A stretch of DNA of 8,036 nucleotides from Candidatus Cloacimonadota bacterium (GCA_023230175.1 JALNXV010000151.1:1-8036); one strand, 5' to 3'; positions 1 through 7,416 are shown, counted from the stretch's first letter. Notes: generated from the sequence alone by a model not told the origin. Made by a program: numbers and translations.

Positions 1-2
1 GA

Positions 3-1388
3 CCAACCTATGGAGTATTTAATAATTTACAATGGCCCGGAGCAAATGGTAATGCATCTTATGCAGGATATCCTATGGCTAATCATCCATTGACAAACTT
101 AACTACTTCTCCACACTATGCTGTATATGATTATCCATGGTATAATCCTGTTTATCCGGAATCAGCTGATGATATCGTATATGATAGAGGAACTTTAAAC
201 TTATTTGGTTCTATATTACAAATGAGAAGAGGATTTATGCGTCGTTCGGGGGGAGGAACAAGCGATAATCCGGATACTGACAATTATTGGGATATTGATA
301 ACTATGTCTTTGGGCCTACACATCCATCTACAGGATACGACAAACAATATATTTATGATTCACGCTTACAAAATAACCCATTACCTTGGTTCCCTTCTGC
401 CTTTACAGGAAAGAAATATTTCTCCTTACTCAATTATGATTTAAATAATCAAACAACTGAGATTAATAACTTTGACGACCCTGAAAATATAACAGAAAAA
501 AGAGTAATTGATACAGCCTCTGAAAATGACTTATTATCTATAATCACTTCAGAAATCAATGATGAAGAAACACTTTTTAAACTTCTTTTTTCAAGTGATT
601 TTGGACAAACTTATGCTGAATATGAATTAAGCAATCCAATGAATTTCTATAAAGATATATGCCTAAAAAACAATATGGCTTACATCTTATATTATGATAA
701 CAATATTGATAATTGCTTTAAACTGGGAATATTCTCCTTTGCAAATTCAACACTATCTCACATTAATCTTGAGACTCCTGCATATTTCTCTGCTGATTTT
801 AACTATACCTTGCTTAAGACTCAAGATGGAATACTTCTAATAACAGATTTTACAGGACAAGATGAAAACAATCAAAGACAAATCTATGAGATAACTGACG
901 AATTTGCCCTAAATTACTTAGATAATTTCAATCTCGATTTCCTTGAAGACTCACAAATCAAAGCTCTCTCATATCAAATAGGCATCAATGACACCCTTTA
1001 TGCTATGATTAAAACAACCGATTCTATCGAAGAACCGTCTGCAAACATATACCTTTCAAAGATATATGTAAACGGATTTACTCCAATAGATGATGAAATT
1101 ATTATTGCAGGTGATACCTTTACAGTTTCAACTTATCCTAACCCCTTTAACCCTACTACAGCAATAGAATTTTACCTCCCCGAACAAGATAATATTAATC
1201 TAAGTATCTTTAATGTCAAAGGACAAAAAATAATAACCCTACATAATGATGTTTTAGATAAAGGAATACACACTTTCATCTTTAACGGTAAAGACGAAAA
1301 AGGAAATAACCTGTCATCCGGTATCTATTTTATGAGAATTTCAGGTAATAAATACCTACACAACAAAAAAATCATACTTCTTAAATAG
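3..1388 (+). CDS. Exported surface protein with C-terminal FlgD-like/T9SS-type sorting domain (5' partial)
   Basis: The frame is open, without a stop, from base 3 to the TAG at 1386-1388, so the ATG at 75 is an internal Met and the gene begins outside the window. Numbering from that Met, residues ~18-120 look like the C-terminal half of a DUF4900-type (pilus-assembly-like) protein: NLFGSILQMRRG at 42-53, then GYDKQYIYDSRL at 87-98 and PLPWFP at 102-107, a layout I recall from such proteins in FCB-group genomes. Residues ~115-340 are probably beta-rich and carry one Asp-box-like motif, SSDFGQTY (173-180), as in sialidase-like propellers. Residues ~353-437 are a confident C-terminal sorting/FlgD-Ig domain: YPNPFNPTT (354-362), NLSIFNVKGQKI, then LSSGIYFMRI, ending in Lys. 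The family role of that tail is secretion or cell-surface attachment. The biological role of the whole protein is unknown. The gene converges on the chemoreceptor gene. Confidence 0.85.
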   Translation, partial: PTYGVFNNLQWPGANGNASYAGYPMANHPLTNLTTSPHYAVYDYPWYNPVYPESADDIVYDRGTLNLFGSILQMRRGFMRRSGGGTSDNPDTDNYWDIDNYVFGPTHPSTGYDKQYIYDSRLQNNPLPWFPSAFTGKKYFSLLNYDLNNQTTEINNFDDPENITEKRVIDTASENDLLSIITSEINDEETLFKLLFSSDFGQTYAEYELSNPMNFYKDICLKNNMAYILYYDNNIDNCFKLGIFSFANSTLSHINLETPAYFSADFNYTLLKTQDGILLITDFTGQDENNQRQIYEITDEFALNYLDNFNLDFLEDSQIKALSYQIGINDTLYAMIKTTDSIEEPSANIYLSKIYVNGFTPIDDEIIIAGDTFTVSTYPNPFNPTTAIEFYLPEQDNINLSIFNVKGQKIITLHNDVLDKGIHTFIFNGKDEKGNNLSSGIYFMRISGNKYLHNKKIILLK

Positions 1389-1396
1389 CTATATAA

Positions 1397-1448
1397 ATAA
1401 AAAAAGGGATTTCAGAATAATTTCTTTAATCCCTGTTTATTTTTTTTA
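1397..1448. terminator. Bidirectional intrinsic terminator between convergent genes
   Basis: AGGGATT (1405-1411) pairs with AATCCCT (1428-1434). After a 2x2 internal loop, AGAA (1414-1417) pairs with TTCT (1422-1425) around a TAAT loop. On the + strand the stem is followed by GTTTATTTTTTTT. On the - strand it is followed by a T tract, the complement of the A run at 1397-1405. It sits in the 63-nt gap between the stop codons of the surface-protein gene and the chemoreceptor gene, where it can end both transcripts. Confidence 0.85.
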
Positions 1449-1451
1449 TTA

Positions 1452-3470
1452 TTAGATTTTAAACTGTTCAACTAATTTCTTGACAGCATTAGCTATCTTA
1501 TTTAATTCTTTAGACGAACTATTAAGATTTTCAGAACCTCTTGTAGTCTCTTGAGTTACAAGATTTACATTCTCAATATTTACAGCAACATCTTTAATCT
1601 CTTTATAAATCAAATTAGTATTAACTTGAATATCCTTAACACCACGATTAGCTGACTCTGTATTTCGTGCAACTTCAGAAGCTTCATTTGAAATTTCCAA
1701 AGCCTTACCTGCTATTTCATTAATACCGAAACTCATTTGAGAAATATTATTGTCAATGTTTTTACTGGAAGCATTAATTGTATCAGCAAATTCACTTACC
1801 TCTTTAGAATTATCAGCTGCTGATTGAATAGAATGAGCAATTTCATTGATAACAGCACTTTGTTCTTCAACGGTAGAAGCAATATTTATATTGATTGAAT
1901 TCAGTTTTTCTACAATATCTTTTACAGTACTAAGAGAATCAACTGTAATTGTTGTAGAATTTTGAATCTCGTTGATTTTAGTTTGAATATTATTTGTTGC
2001 CTCAACAGTCTGTTTGGCAAGTTCTTTAACTTCGTTGGCTACTACAGCAAAACCCTTTCCTGCCTCTCCTGCACTGGCAGCCTCAATCGTTGCATTAAGA
2101 GCTAACATATTAGTTTGATCAGAAATATCATTAATTATCTTAACTACCTTACTAATTTCAATAACATTTTTTTGTAATTCATTCATAATGTTAGTTGTTT
2201 CTAAAGCCTTTGAATTGGCTTGTTGTGATATAGAACTTGCATCAGACGTACTCTTAGCAACTTCTTGTAAGGTAGCACTCATTTCCTGTACCGAAGCCGA
2301 AGAAGAATTAATATTTAAGGATACGTTATTTGTACGAGAAACTATATCAGCAATATTCTGACCTACCCCTTTAACTTCAGTAACTATATTGCTTACATTT
2401 GTAGAAGCCTGCTCTGCAGCAGCTGCAATAGTATTTATATCAGAGCTCATCTTAAGTATTGAGTTAGATACTATTTCTACATTTGAAGTAGCTTCATTAG
2501 TAGAATCAACAATTGTATTTGCTTTATCACTCATATTTTGTGTAGCATTTGATACTACTTCTACCTGAGTGGACATCTCTTGTGATGAGCTTGCTAACTG
2601 ATTAGAAAAAGCAGACAATTCATCAGCTGAAACAAACAAAACATTAATATTATCAGCTAATTCCATAATCAATTTATGGATTTTATCAATAAATTTATTA
2701 AAATTAAGAGACAGCTCACCAACTTCGTCTTTACTATAAATGTCAAGCCTCTTGGTTAAATCACCGTCTCCTTCAGAAATATCCTTAAGATTATTTACAA
2801 CCATTTTGATAGGTTTCGTAATTTGACGACCTATAATTATACTCAATATTATACCCACTATCAAAGAAATTACCGTAGCTAAAAATATACTTAATCCGGA
2901 AATCATTGATACTCTATTCGCAATAACTATATCTTCATCAATTTGAGCATAATGTGCTTCTTGTAACCCGTCAAGAGTTTCTCTCATAACATTAAATCCT
3001 TCACTTGCTGATGAAAGAGATAAATCATAAGCCCTCTTTCTACTTTCCGGAGAATCTTCCATAATATAATTATAAACTTGGTCAGAAAGAGGCTTCCATT
3101 CACTACGTAATTGTTCATACTCTTGATAAGTTTTTTCAAATTCATCACTTTCTTGGAGTGCGAGATATTTCTTCCACCTATCATCAGCTTGAGTATAGTT
3201 TTCCTTAAAATCTTGTTCAAACTGTTTAAAAGCTTGATGGTCTTTCTCCATAAAAAGCATAGTTCTTTCTGCAACAATTAACTGATGCAAATCCCTGTCT
3301 ATCTCTAACAAAAAAGCAAGACTAGGTAAATGAGTTAAATTAAAACGATTTAATTGCTTATAAAGCATAGAATTGCTTATGATACCTGCAATGCTTACTA
3401 TAAATATAAAGCATAGCAATACGACAGATAAAAGAGTTATTTTTTTGCCTATTTTAAGGTTCTTAAACAT
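1452..3470 (-). CDS. Methyl-accepting chemotaxis protein, transmembrane chemoreceptor
   Basis: This is a complete 672-residue inner-membrane chemoreceptor that should control a CheA/CheW signalling array. In order it has: a short basic N-terminus; TM1 (~11-33); a mostly helical periplasmic sensor (~35-186) resembling the four-helix-bundle MCP type; TM2 (~188-214); a HAMP domain (~212-266, with KPIKMVV and [12 protein letters not shown]); and a long Ser/Thr/Ala/Asn-rich signalling coiled coil (~270-672). The hairpin tip at 447-487 has the family signature [14 protein letters not shown], then [20 protein letters not shown]. The Arg usual in the tip (EAARAGE) is Ser here. It ends LVEQFKI, with no NWETF-type CheR-binding tail. 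The start at 3470 is supported by GGAGGG (3474-3479), although the spacing of ~4 nt is short. It is transcribed alone, from the consensus promoter at 3498-3526. No che gene is in the window and the ligand cannot be predicted. Confidence 0.97.
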   Translation of the reverse strand: MFKNLKIGKKITLLSVVLLCFIFIVSIAGIISNSMLYKQLNRFNLTHLPSLAFLLEIDRDLHQLIVAERTMLFMEKDHQAFKQFEQDFKENYTQADDRWKKYLALQESDEFEKTYQEYEQLRSEWKPLSDQVYNYIMEDSPESRKRAYDLSLSSASEGFNVMRETLDGLQEAHYAQIDEDIVIANRVSMISGLSIFLATVISLIVGIILSIIIGRQITKPIKMVVNNLKDISEGDGDLTKRLDIYSKDEVGELSLNFNKFIDKIHKLIMELADNINVLFVSADELSAFSNQLASSSQEMSTQVEVVSNATQNMSDKANTIVDSTNEATSNVEIVSNSILKMSSDINTIAAAAEQASTNVSNIVTEVKGVGQNIADIVSRTNNVSLNINSSSASVQEMSATLQEVAKSTSDASSISQQANSKALETTNIMNELQKNVIEISKVVKIINDISDQTNMLALNATIEAASAGEAGKGFAVVANEVKELAKQTVEATNNIQTKINEIQNSTTITVDSLSTVKDIVEKLNSININIASTVEEQSAVINEIAHSIQSAADNSKEVSEFADTINASSKNIDNNISQMSFGINEIAGKALEISNEASEVARNTESANRGVKDIQVNTNLIYKEIKDVAVNIENVNLVTQETTRGSENLNSSSKELNKIANAVKKLVEQFKI

Positions 3471-3497
3471 ATACCCTCCATTAAAATTATTATTTAT

Positions 3498-3526
3498 ATT
3501 ATAAAGGAAATAATATCATTTGTCAA
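3498..3526 (-). promoter_or_regulatory. Consensus sigma70 promoter of the chemoreceptor gene
   Basis: Read on the - strand, TTGACA (3526-3521) is separated by exactly 17 nt from TATAAT (3503-3498). Both hexamers match the housekeeping sigma70 consensus perfectly. The predicted start site is near 3491, giving a leader of ~20 nt that contains only the GGAGGG ribosome binding site. Strong constitutive transcription by the main sigma factor is inferred, rather than a flagellar sigma28 promoter. Confidence 0.85.
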
Positions 3527-3561
3527 AGAATATTTAAATTATCTCATATTTTTTTTCAACC

Positions 3562-3570
3562 TGCTATAAT
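3562..3570 (+). promoter_or_regulatory. Candidate extended -10 promoter facing the mltD-rimI-nadB-tmk operon
   Basis: TGCTATAAT matches the extended -10 consensus TGnTATAAT. No good -35 hexamer lies 16-18 nt upstream (TCTCAT at 3542-3547), which extended -10 promoters tolerate. Transcription would start near 3576-3578, about 185 nt before the mltD start codon and at the first stem of the structured element described next. No rho-independent terminator is visible between here and 3761. It is back to back with the chemoreceptor promoter. Confidence 0.4.
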
Positions 3571-3572
3571 TA

Positions 3573-3642
3573 AAGAGGCTATAGAATTTTTAAGGAGGAT
3601 TAGCATCCTTGTCGTACAACAGTAGTTTTTAGACTGCCTCTT
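3573..3642 (+). promoter_or_regulatory. Candidate structured leader RNA or small RNA, unidentified
   Basis: AAGAGGC (3573-3579) is complementary to GCCTCTT (3636-3642) and would close a multi-branched fold. Inside are AAGGA (3592-3596) with TCCTT (3606-3610), or alternatively AGGAT (3596-3600) with ATCCT (3605-3609); TTGT (3609-3612) with ACAA (3616-3619); and CAGT (3620-3623) with ACTG (3633-3636). Several pairings exclude one another, as in switchable leaders. A perfect Shine-Dalgarno AAGGAGG (3592-3598) lies within the second hairpin. I do not recognise the core of any known riboswitch class here. The + strand is chosen only because of the extended -10 element just upstream. The other strand, or no function at all, remains possible. 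Confidence 0.3.
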
Positions 3643-3698
3643 AGATAAAGTTATTCTTCAGTTATAAAACAACATTCTTAAAAAAAGAAATGATATTG

Positions 3699-3717
3699 TT
3701 GACAAAAATAGCTATTT
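3699..3717. repeat. 12-bp perfect palindrome adjoining a TTGACA hexamer, possible operator
   Basis: AAATAGCTATTT (3706-3717) is perfectly self-complementary and begins one base after TTGACA (3699-3704). It lies within a wider inverted repeat, AAGAAAT (3685-3691) and ATTTCTT (3721-3727). If TTGACA were a -35, the -10 at 17-nt spacing would be TTTCTT, which is poor, so a second promoter for mltD is only weakly supported. A regulator site is possible, but short palindromes are common in DNA this AT-rich. Confidence 0.2.
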
Positions 3718-3760
3718 ATTATTTCTTAGTCAAAAAAAGTAAGGTTGTAAAGCTATCAAT

Positions 3761-5296
3761 ATGAATAAGAATATGTATTTAATAAAAACACTTTCAATAA
3801 TGTTATGTCTCATAGGTTTTGTTTCATTGATTAATTCCTGTTATTTAATTAAATCAGTAGATTATACAAATCAAACTTCGGCTATGTTAGATAATAATGC
3901 AATTAGTAATCAAGATTCATTATCAACAATTTCAGAGCTTGACTCTCTTAATAATTTATTAGAAATAAAAAACATACAAATAGACTCTTTAAACAACCTC
4001 CTCTCAGAATATTTCTTTATTGTCGATTCATTAAGGCAAGAGATTGAAATAACGTATTCTAAAGTTCTGATAAATGACACATTTGAAATACCTACAAGTT
4101 ATACCTTTGCAGGAGTTGATATAGACTTAACTAACGATAGAATCCGCACCAGGCTTATAAATATTTTTGAATCCGAAGTCAAAAAAGCACATCAGTTCAT
4201 CCCAAGAAGTGGGATATATTTTGACCTAATGGATTCAATTTTAGTTAAACATAACATACATCCGGATATTAAATATCTTGCCGTCGCTGAAAGCAATCTG
4301 AATTATATGGCATATTCTCAAGCATCTGCTGCCGGAATCTGGCAATTTATGCCCACAACAGCAAAAGGGTATAACATAAAAATTGACTCTTACCTTGACG
4401 AAAGAAGAAATATCTTTAAATCAACCGAAGCCGCAGCTAAATATTTATTAAATGCACATTCACATCTAAAATCAAAAGACATTAATGACTGGCTCTTAAC
4501 CTTGGCTTCATATAATACAGGGGTGGGTAACGTTTTAAGAGTTGCACGCGAACAAAAAGGCAAAGATTTCTTTTCGTTAATTATGCGTTTTGACGAAACT
4601 AATAATTATGTTTGGCGAGCAATTGCAACTAAAATTATCTTTGAATATGAAGAAGAAATCTTTGAAAAGAAGTTTGACCGATTACCACCATTACTTGAAA
4701 CTGCAAAACTTGTTGACTTAGAACTCAAAGGTTTTTATGATTTATCTGAATGGGCAAGTGCTTACGGTACAACAGCCGGAAGAATTTGGGAGCTCAATCC
4801 TTGGATAAAACTATCTCAAAGAAGAGTAGGTAAATATTCAAAAATAAATCATTTAATCATTCCTGCAGGCAAATACGAAATACTCGTACCGGTAGAATCA
4901 AAACCTGACTCTGCCTTAGTTGCAAGTATTGAAAAAAAATTTTTAGTAAAAAACAGTTCTCCTTTCTTATTACCCGGACAAACCATTAAGCATAAAGTAA
5001 AAAAAGGTGATACATTAATAGGTCTTGCTAAAAAATATAGTGTTAAAGTTAATGATATAAAAACTTGGAATAACTTAAAAGGTAATACTATCTATATCGG
5101 TCAAACACTGCTTTTACAAGGTAAAGATGTTAGTTCAGGCAAATATATAGTTCAATCGGGGGATACTCTTGCACAAATAGCACTCAAGCTTGGTGTTTCG
5201 CAAAAGCATCTGATGAATAAAAATAACCTTCAAACTATTAAGCGTAATGATATAACGATTGTACTCATTAAACCGGGTCAAATCTTGGAATATTAA
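3761..5296 (+). CDS. mltD: Membrane-bound lytic murein transglycosylase, MltD-like, with LysM repeats
   Basis: The 511-residue product should cleave the glycan strands of peptidoglycan between MurNAc and GlcNAc, leaving 1,6-anhydro-MurNAc ends, from the periplasmic side of an envelope membrane. It has a signal segment (~5-26) with a probable lipobox I24-N25-S26-C27 (Asn at -2 is unusual), and a coiled-coil stalk (~50-100) in which DSL recurs at 61, 75 and 89, exactly 14 residues apart. The transglycosylase domain (~150-300) has RSGIYF at 149-154, catalytic E177 in AESN, AAGIWQFMP (190-198), DERRN (213-217) and ASYNTG (249-254). An MltD-like linker (~315-378) contains LNP at 345-347. Two LysM modules follow (411-452 and 462-510), the second with ~8 extra residues before PGQ. 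The start has no strong ribosome binding site (AAGG at 3741-3744 is far); Met5 (3773) is an alternative. It is the first gene of a four-gene operon. The family is clear; exact orthology to E. coli mltD is likely but unproven. Confidence 0.92.
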   Translation: MNKNMYLIKTLSIMLCLIGFVSLINSCYLIKSVDYTNQTSAMLDNNAISNQDSLSTISELDSLNNLLEIKNIQIDSLNNLLSEYFFIVDSLRQEIEITYSKVLINDTFEIPTSYTFAGVDIDLTNDRIRTRLINIFESEVKKAHQFIPRSGIYFDLMDSILVKHNIHPDIKYLAVAESNLNYMAYSQASAAGIWQFMPTTAKGYNIKIDSYLDERRNIFKSTEAAAKYLLNAHSHLKSKDINDWLLTLASYNTGVGNVLRVAREQKGKDFFSLIMRFDETNNYVWRAIATKIIFEYEEEIFEKKFDRLPPLLETAKLVDLELKGFYDLSEWASAYGTTAGRIWELNPWIKLSQRRVGKYSKINHLIIPAGKYEILVPVESKPDSALVASIEKKFLVKNSSPFLLPGQTIKHKVKKGDTLIGLAKKYSVKVNDIKTWNNLKGNTIYIGQTLLLQGKDVSSGKYIVQSGDTLAQIALKLGVSQKHLMNKNNLQTIKRNDITIVLIKPGQILEY

Positions 5297-5770
5297 ATGG
5301 ATTATATTGATAAAAAAACTAATCATGGCATTAGGAAAATGAAAGAATCTGACCTAACAACAGTGCATAAGATAGAACAAGATTGCTTTCCGGAACCATG
5401 GCCAATGCAAGCATTTAAGGAATCTTTAAAATATAATGAATCCTTAATCTTATACGATATCACTACAAACGAAATCCTTGCCTTTCAAATTGGCATAGGA
5501 GTACTGGATGAATATAGTATTTGCAATATTGCTGTTAACCCTGTTCATCAAAAAAAAGGATTAGGCAAATATTTTTTAACAAATATTATCGAAATGCATT
5601 TCAAGAAATATGAAAAATACTTTTTAGAAGTAAGAAAATCAAATAAACAAGCAATTGCTTTGTATCATAAATTAGGATTTAAAGTTATTTATACAAGAAA
5701 TAGATATTATTCAAATCCTATTGAAGATGCATTAGTAATGATGTTTTCTTTGTCAGAAAGAAGGCAATAA
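5297..5770 (+). CDS. rimI: GNAT-family N-acetyltransferase, RimI-like
   Basis: This 157-residue acetyl-CoA-dependent transferase is of the type that acetylates the N-terminal alanine of ribosomal protein bS18, although homologues can act on other N-termini. The RimI pattern is visible in order: IRKMKESDL (12-20), IEQDCFPEPWP (26-36), motif A ending in QKKGLGKYF (Q/RxxGxG, acetyl-CoA pyrophosphate binding), LEVRKSN followed by AIALYHKLGF, then YY, NP and EDALVMMF at the C-terminus. It starts on the base right after the mltD stop (TAAATG), with only a weak GGA at 5287-5289, so translation probably depends on coupling. The Met at 5339 would cut into the domain's first strand and is a worse start. 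It overlaps nadB by one base. The substrate is inferred from the family. Confidence 0.9.
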   Translation: MDYIDKKTNHGIRKMKESDLTTVHKIEQDCFPEPWPMQAFKESLKYNESLILYDITTNEILAFQIGIGVLDEYSICNIAVNPVHQKKGLGKYFLTNIIEMHFKKYEKYFLEVRKSNKQAIALYHKLGFKVIYTRNRYYSNPIEDALVMMFSLSERRQ

Positions 5771-7416
5771 TGATTCACTATGAATTTTTAGTGATTGGTT
5801 CAGGAGCTGCAGGTCTGGTTTATGCTCTTGAAGTAGCAAATTATGGTAAAGTCGCTGTCATAACAAAAAAAACTTTATCCGACTGTAATTCTGATTACGC
5901 ACAAGGTGGCATAGCTGCTGTTTTAGATAACTTAGACAGCTTTGAAAACCATATCAAAGACACTTTAATCGCCGGAGCAGAACTTGGCAAGATTCCTGTA
6001 ATAAAAAATATAGTTCAAGATGGTCCTAATGCTATACAATATCTGATAGATAAAGGGACTAAATTTACTTTAAAAAATAAAAATCTTGATCGTTCTTTTG
6101 AAAATCTTTCTTTAACAAGAGAAGGAGGACATTCACAACAACGAGTCGCTCACGCTGCAGATTCGACCGGACACGAGATAATGCAAGCCCTAATTAATGC
6201 TTGTAAAGAAAACGAAAACATACATATCTATGAAAACCATATCGCTGTTGATTTAATTACTCAACATCATATTTTACAGGATGAAGGATTTATTCCAAGA
6301 ATTACTTGTTGGGGTGCTTATGTATTAGATATAAACAATAACATCATTAAAACAATTGTTGCAAATAAAACTATGCTCGCTACAGGTGGAGCTTCGCAAG
6401 TCTATTTACACAACACTAATCCTGAAGTTGCGACAGGAGATGGAATCGCAATGGCAAAATTAGCTGGAGCCAGAGTAGCTAATATGGAATTTGTACAATT
6501 TCACCCAACCGCCTTTCATAATTCCGGCACTAATCCCTCTCAAGCGACATCAAATACAAATACGTTATATAAAAAAGAAAAAACATTTTTAGTAACGGAG
6601 GCTCTAAGAGGTGAAGGAGCAATTCTCAGACTTAGAGACGGTACTCCCTTTATGGAAAAATATCATCCAAGGGCAAATCTTGCACCAAGAGATATAGTAG
6701 CAAGAGCTATTGATGCTGAAATCAAAAAAAGAGATGATGGGTATGTTTACCTTGATGCTACGGTTATAAATCATGATAAATTAAAAACTCATTTCCCGTA
6801 TATTGATAAAAAGTGCAAAAAAGAAGGCATAGATTTTACAAAAGACTATATCCCTGTTGCACCTGCTGCACATTATTTTTGTGGAGGAGTACTTACAACT
6901 ATTGATGGTATAACAGACATTCAAAACTTGTTTGCTGCCGGGGAAGTAGCTTGTACAGGTTTGCATGGAGCTAATAGACTTGCATCTAACTCACTCTTAG
7001 AAGCTGTCGTAATAGCATATAGAGCAGCAAAACATCCCTCTAACCAAGAAAAAGTTATATTCCCCGACATTCCTGAGTGGAGAGAAATCGGCACCTTTAA
7101 TGAAAATGAATGGGTTATTATTGCCCACAATCGAGAAATCCTTAAACATACTATGCAAAACTATGTCGGCATTACCCGTTCTCGCAGACTTTTAAAATAT
7201 GCTCAAAACAGAATAGAAACTATTTATAGAGAAATCGATAATTTCTATCATCATAATAATATCAGAAAAGAAGTTATAGAAACAAGAAATATGGCTGTAA
7301 TTGCACGCTTGATAGTTCAATCTGCACTTTTAAGAAAAGAAAGTAGAGGTTTACATTACCTGCTTGACTATCCGGGGAAAAATGATAATTTCTATAAAAA
7401 GGACACTATTATATAA
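5770..7416 (+). CDS. nadB: L-aspartate oxidase (NAD biosynthesis)
   Basis: This 548-residue flavoprotein oxidises L-aspartate to iminoaspartate, the substrate of quinolinate synthase NadA, at the start of de novo NAD synthesis. Under anaerobic conditions the family can use fumarate instead of oxygen. Seen: an FAD-binding GSGAAG (10-15), YAQGGIAA (43-50), REGGHS (117-122), ATGGA (204-208), FHPTAF (244-249), TEALRGEGA (276-284), PRDIVARAID (306-315), AAHYFCGGV (366-374) and GANRLASNSLLEA (400-412). H245, T276, R307, H368 and R403 correspond to E. coli H244, T259, R290, H351 and R386 as I recall them. NadB, rather than succinate dehydrogenase or fumarate reductase, is indicated by the lack of a partner subunit and by the GANRLASNSLLE motif. 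An extra Asn/Ser/Thr-rich stretch of ~16 residues lies at ~250-272. The start overlaps the rimI stop (TAATG), with AAGAAGG 5 nt upstream. Partner genes nadA and nadC are not in the window. Confidence 0.97.
   Translation: MIHYEFLVIGSGAAGLVYALEVANYGKVAVITKKTLSDCNSDYAQGGIAAVLDNLDSFENHIKDTLIAGAELGKIPVIKNIVQDGPNAIQYLIDKGTKFTLKNKNLDRSFENLSLTREGGHSQQRVAHAADSTGHEIMQALINACKENENIHIYENHIAVDLITQHHILQDEGFIPRITCWGAYVLDINNNIIKTIVANKTMLATGGASQVYLHNTNPEVATGDGIAMAKLAGARVANMEFVQFHPTAFHNSGTNPSQATSNTNTLYKKEKTFLVTEALRGEGAILRLRDGTPFMEKYHPRANLAPRDIVARAIDAEIKKRDDGYVYLDATVINHDKLKTHFPYIDKKCKKEGIDFTKDYIPVAPAAHYFCGGVLTTIDGITDIQNLFAAGEVACTGLHGANRLASNSLLEAVVIAYRAAKHPSNQEKVIFPDIPEWREIGTFNENEWVIIAHNREILKHTMQNYVGITRSRRLLKYAQNRIETIYREIDNFYHHNNIRKEVIETRNMAVIARLIVQSALLRKESRGLHYLLDYPGKNDNFYKKDTII

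Noticed and set aside
75..77. ATG at 75 as the start of the first gene
   Set aside because: The same frame is open back to base 3 with plausible protein sequence, no Shine-Dalgarno precedes it, and the protein has no signal peptide there. The gene is cut by the window edge.
2984..3277. 97-codon open frame on the - strand inside the chemoreceptor gene
   Set aside because: It is a shifted frame on the same strand as a well-conserved chemoreceptor, with no domain or ribosome binding site of its own.
3549..3556. T8 run as a terminator tail
   Set aside because: No stable hairpin precedes it on the + strand, and no + strand gene ends nearby.
3573..3642. Known riboswitch (preQ1, c-di-GMP, SAM, TPP, purine, fluoride, guanidine)
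   Set aside because: None of the conserved core sequences I know for these classes is present, and the downstream genes do not match their usual targets.
3671..3692. Hairpin CATTCTT / AAGAAATG as a terminator
   Set aside because: The stem is weak with a bulge, and no T tract follows on the + strand. Its A-rich loop explains the apparent symmetry.
5135..5326. 63-codon antisense frame across the mltD-rimI junction
   Set aside because: It lies opposite clear LysM and RimI coding sequence and resembles no protein.
5339..5341. Alternative rimI start at the internal Met
   Set aside because: An AGGA lies only 2 nt upstream, too close, and starting here would remove the IRK residues that begin the GNAT fold.
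6517..6585. Frameshift or sequencing error as the cause of the NadB insertion
   Set aside because: The frame is the same before and after it, the motifs on both sides are intact, and the extra segment is an exact multiple of three.
6781..7130. Two overlapping antisense frames inside nadB
   Set aside because: They oppose the conserved HYFCGG and GANRLASNSLLE region of nadB and are by-products of that coding sequence.
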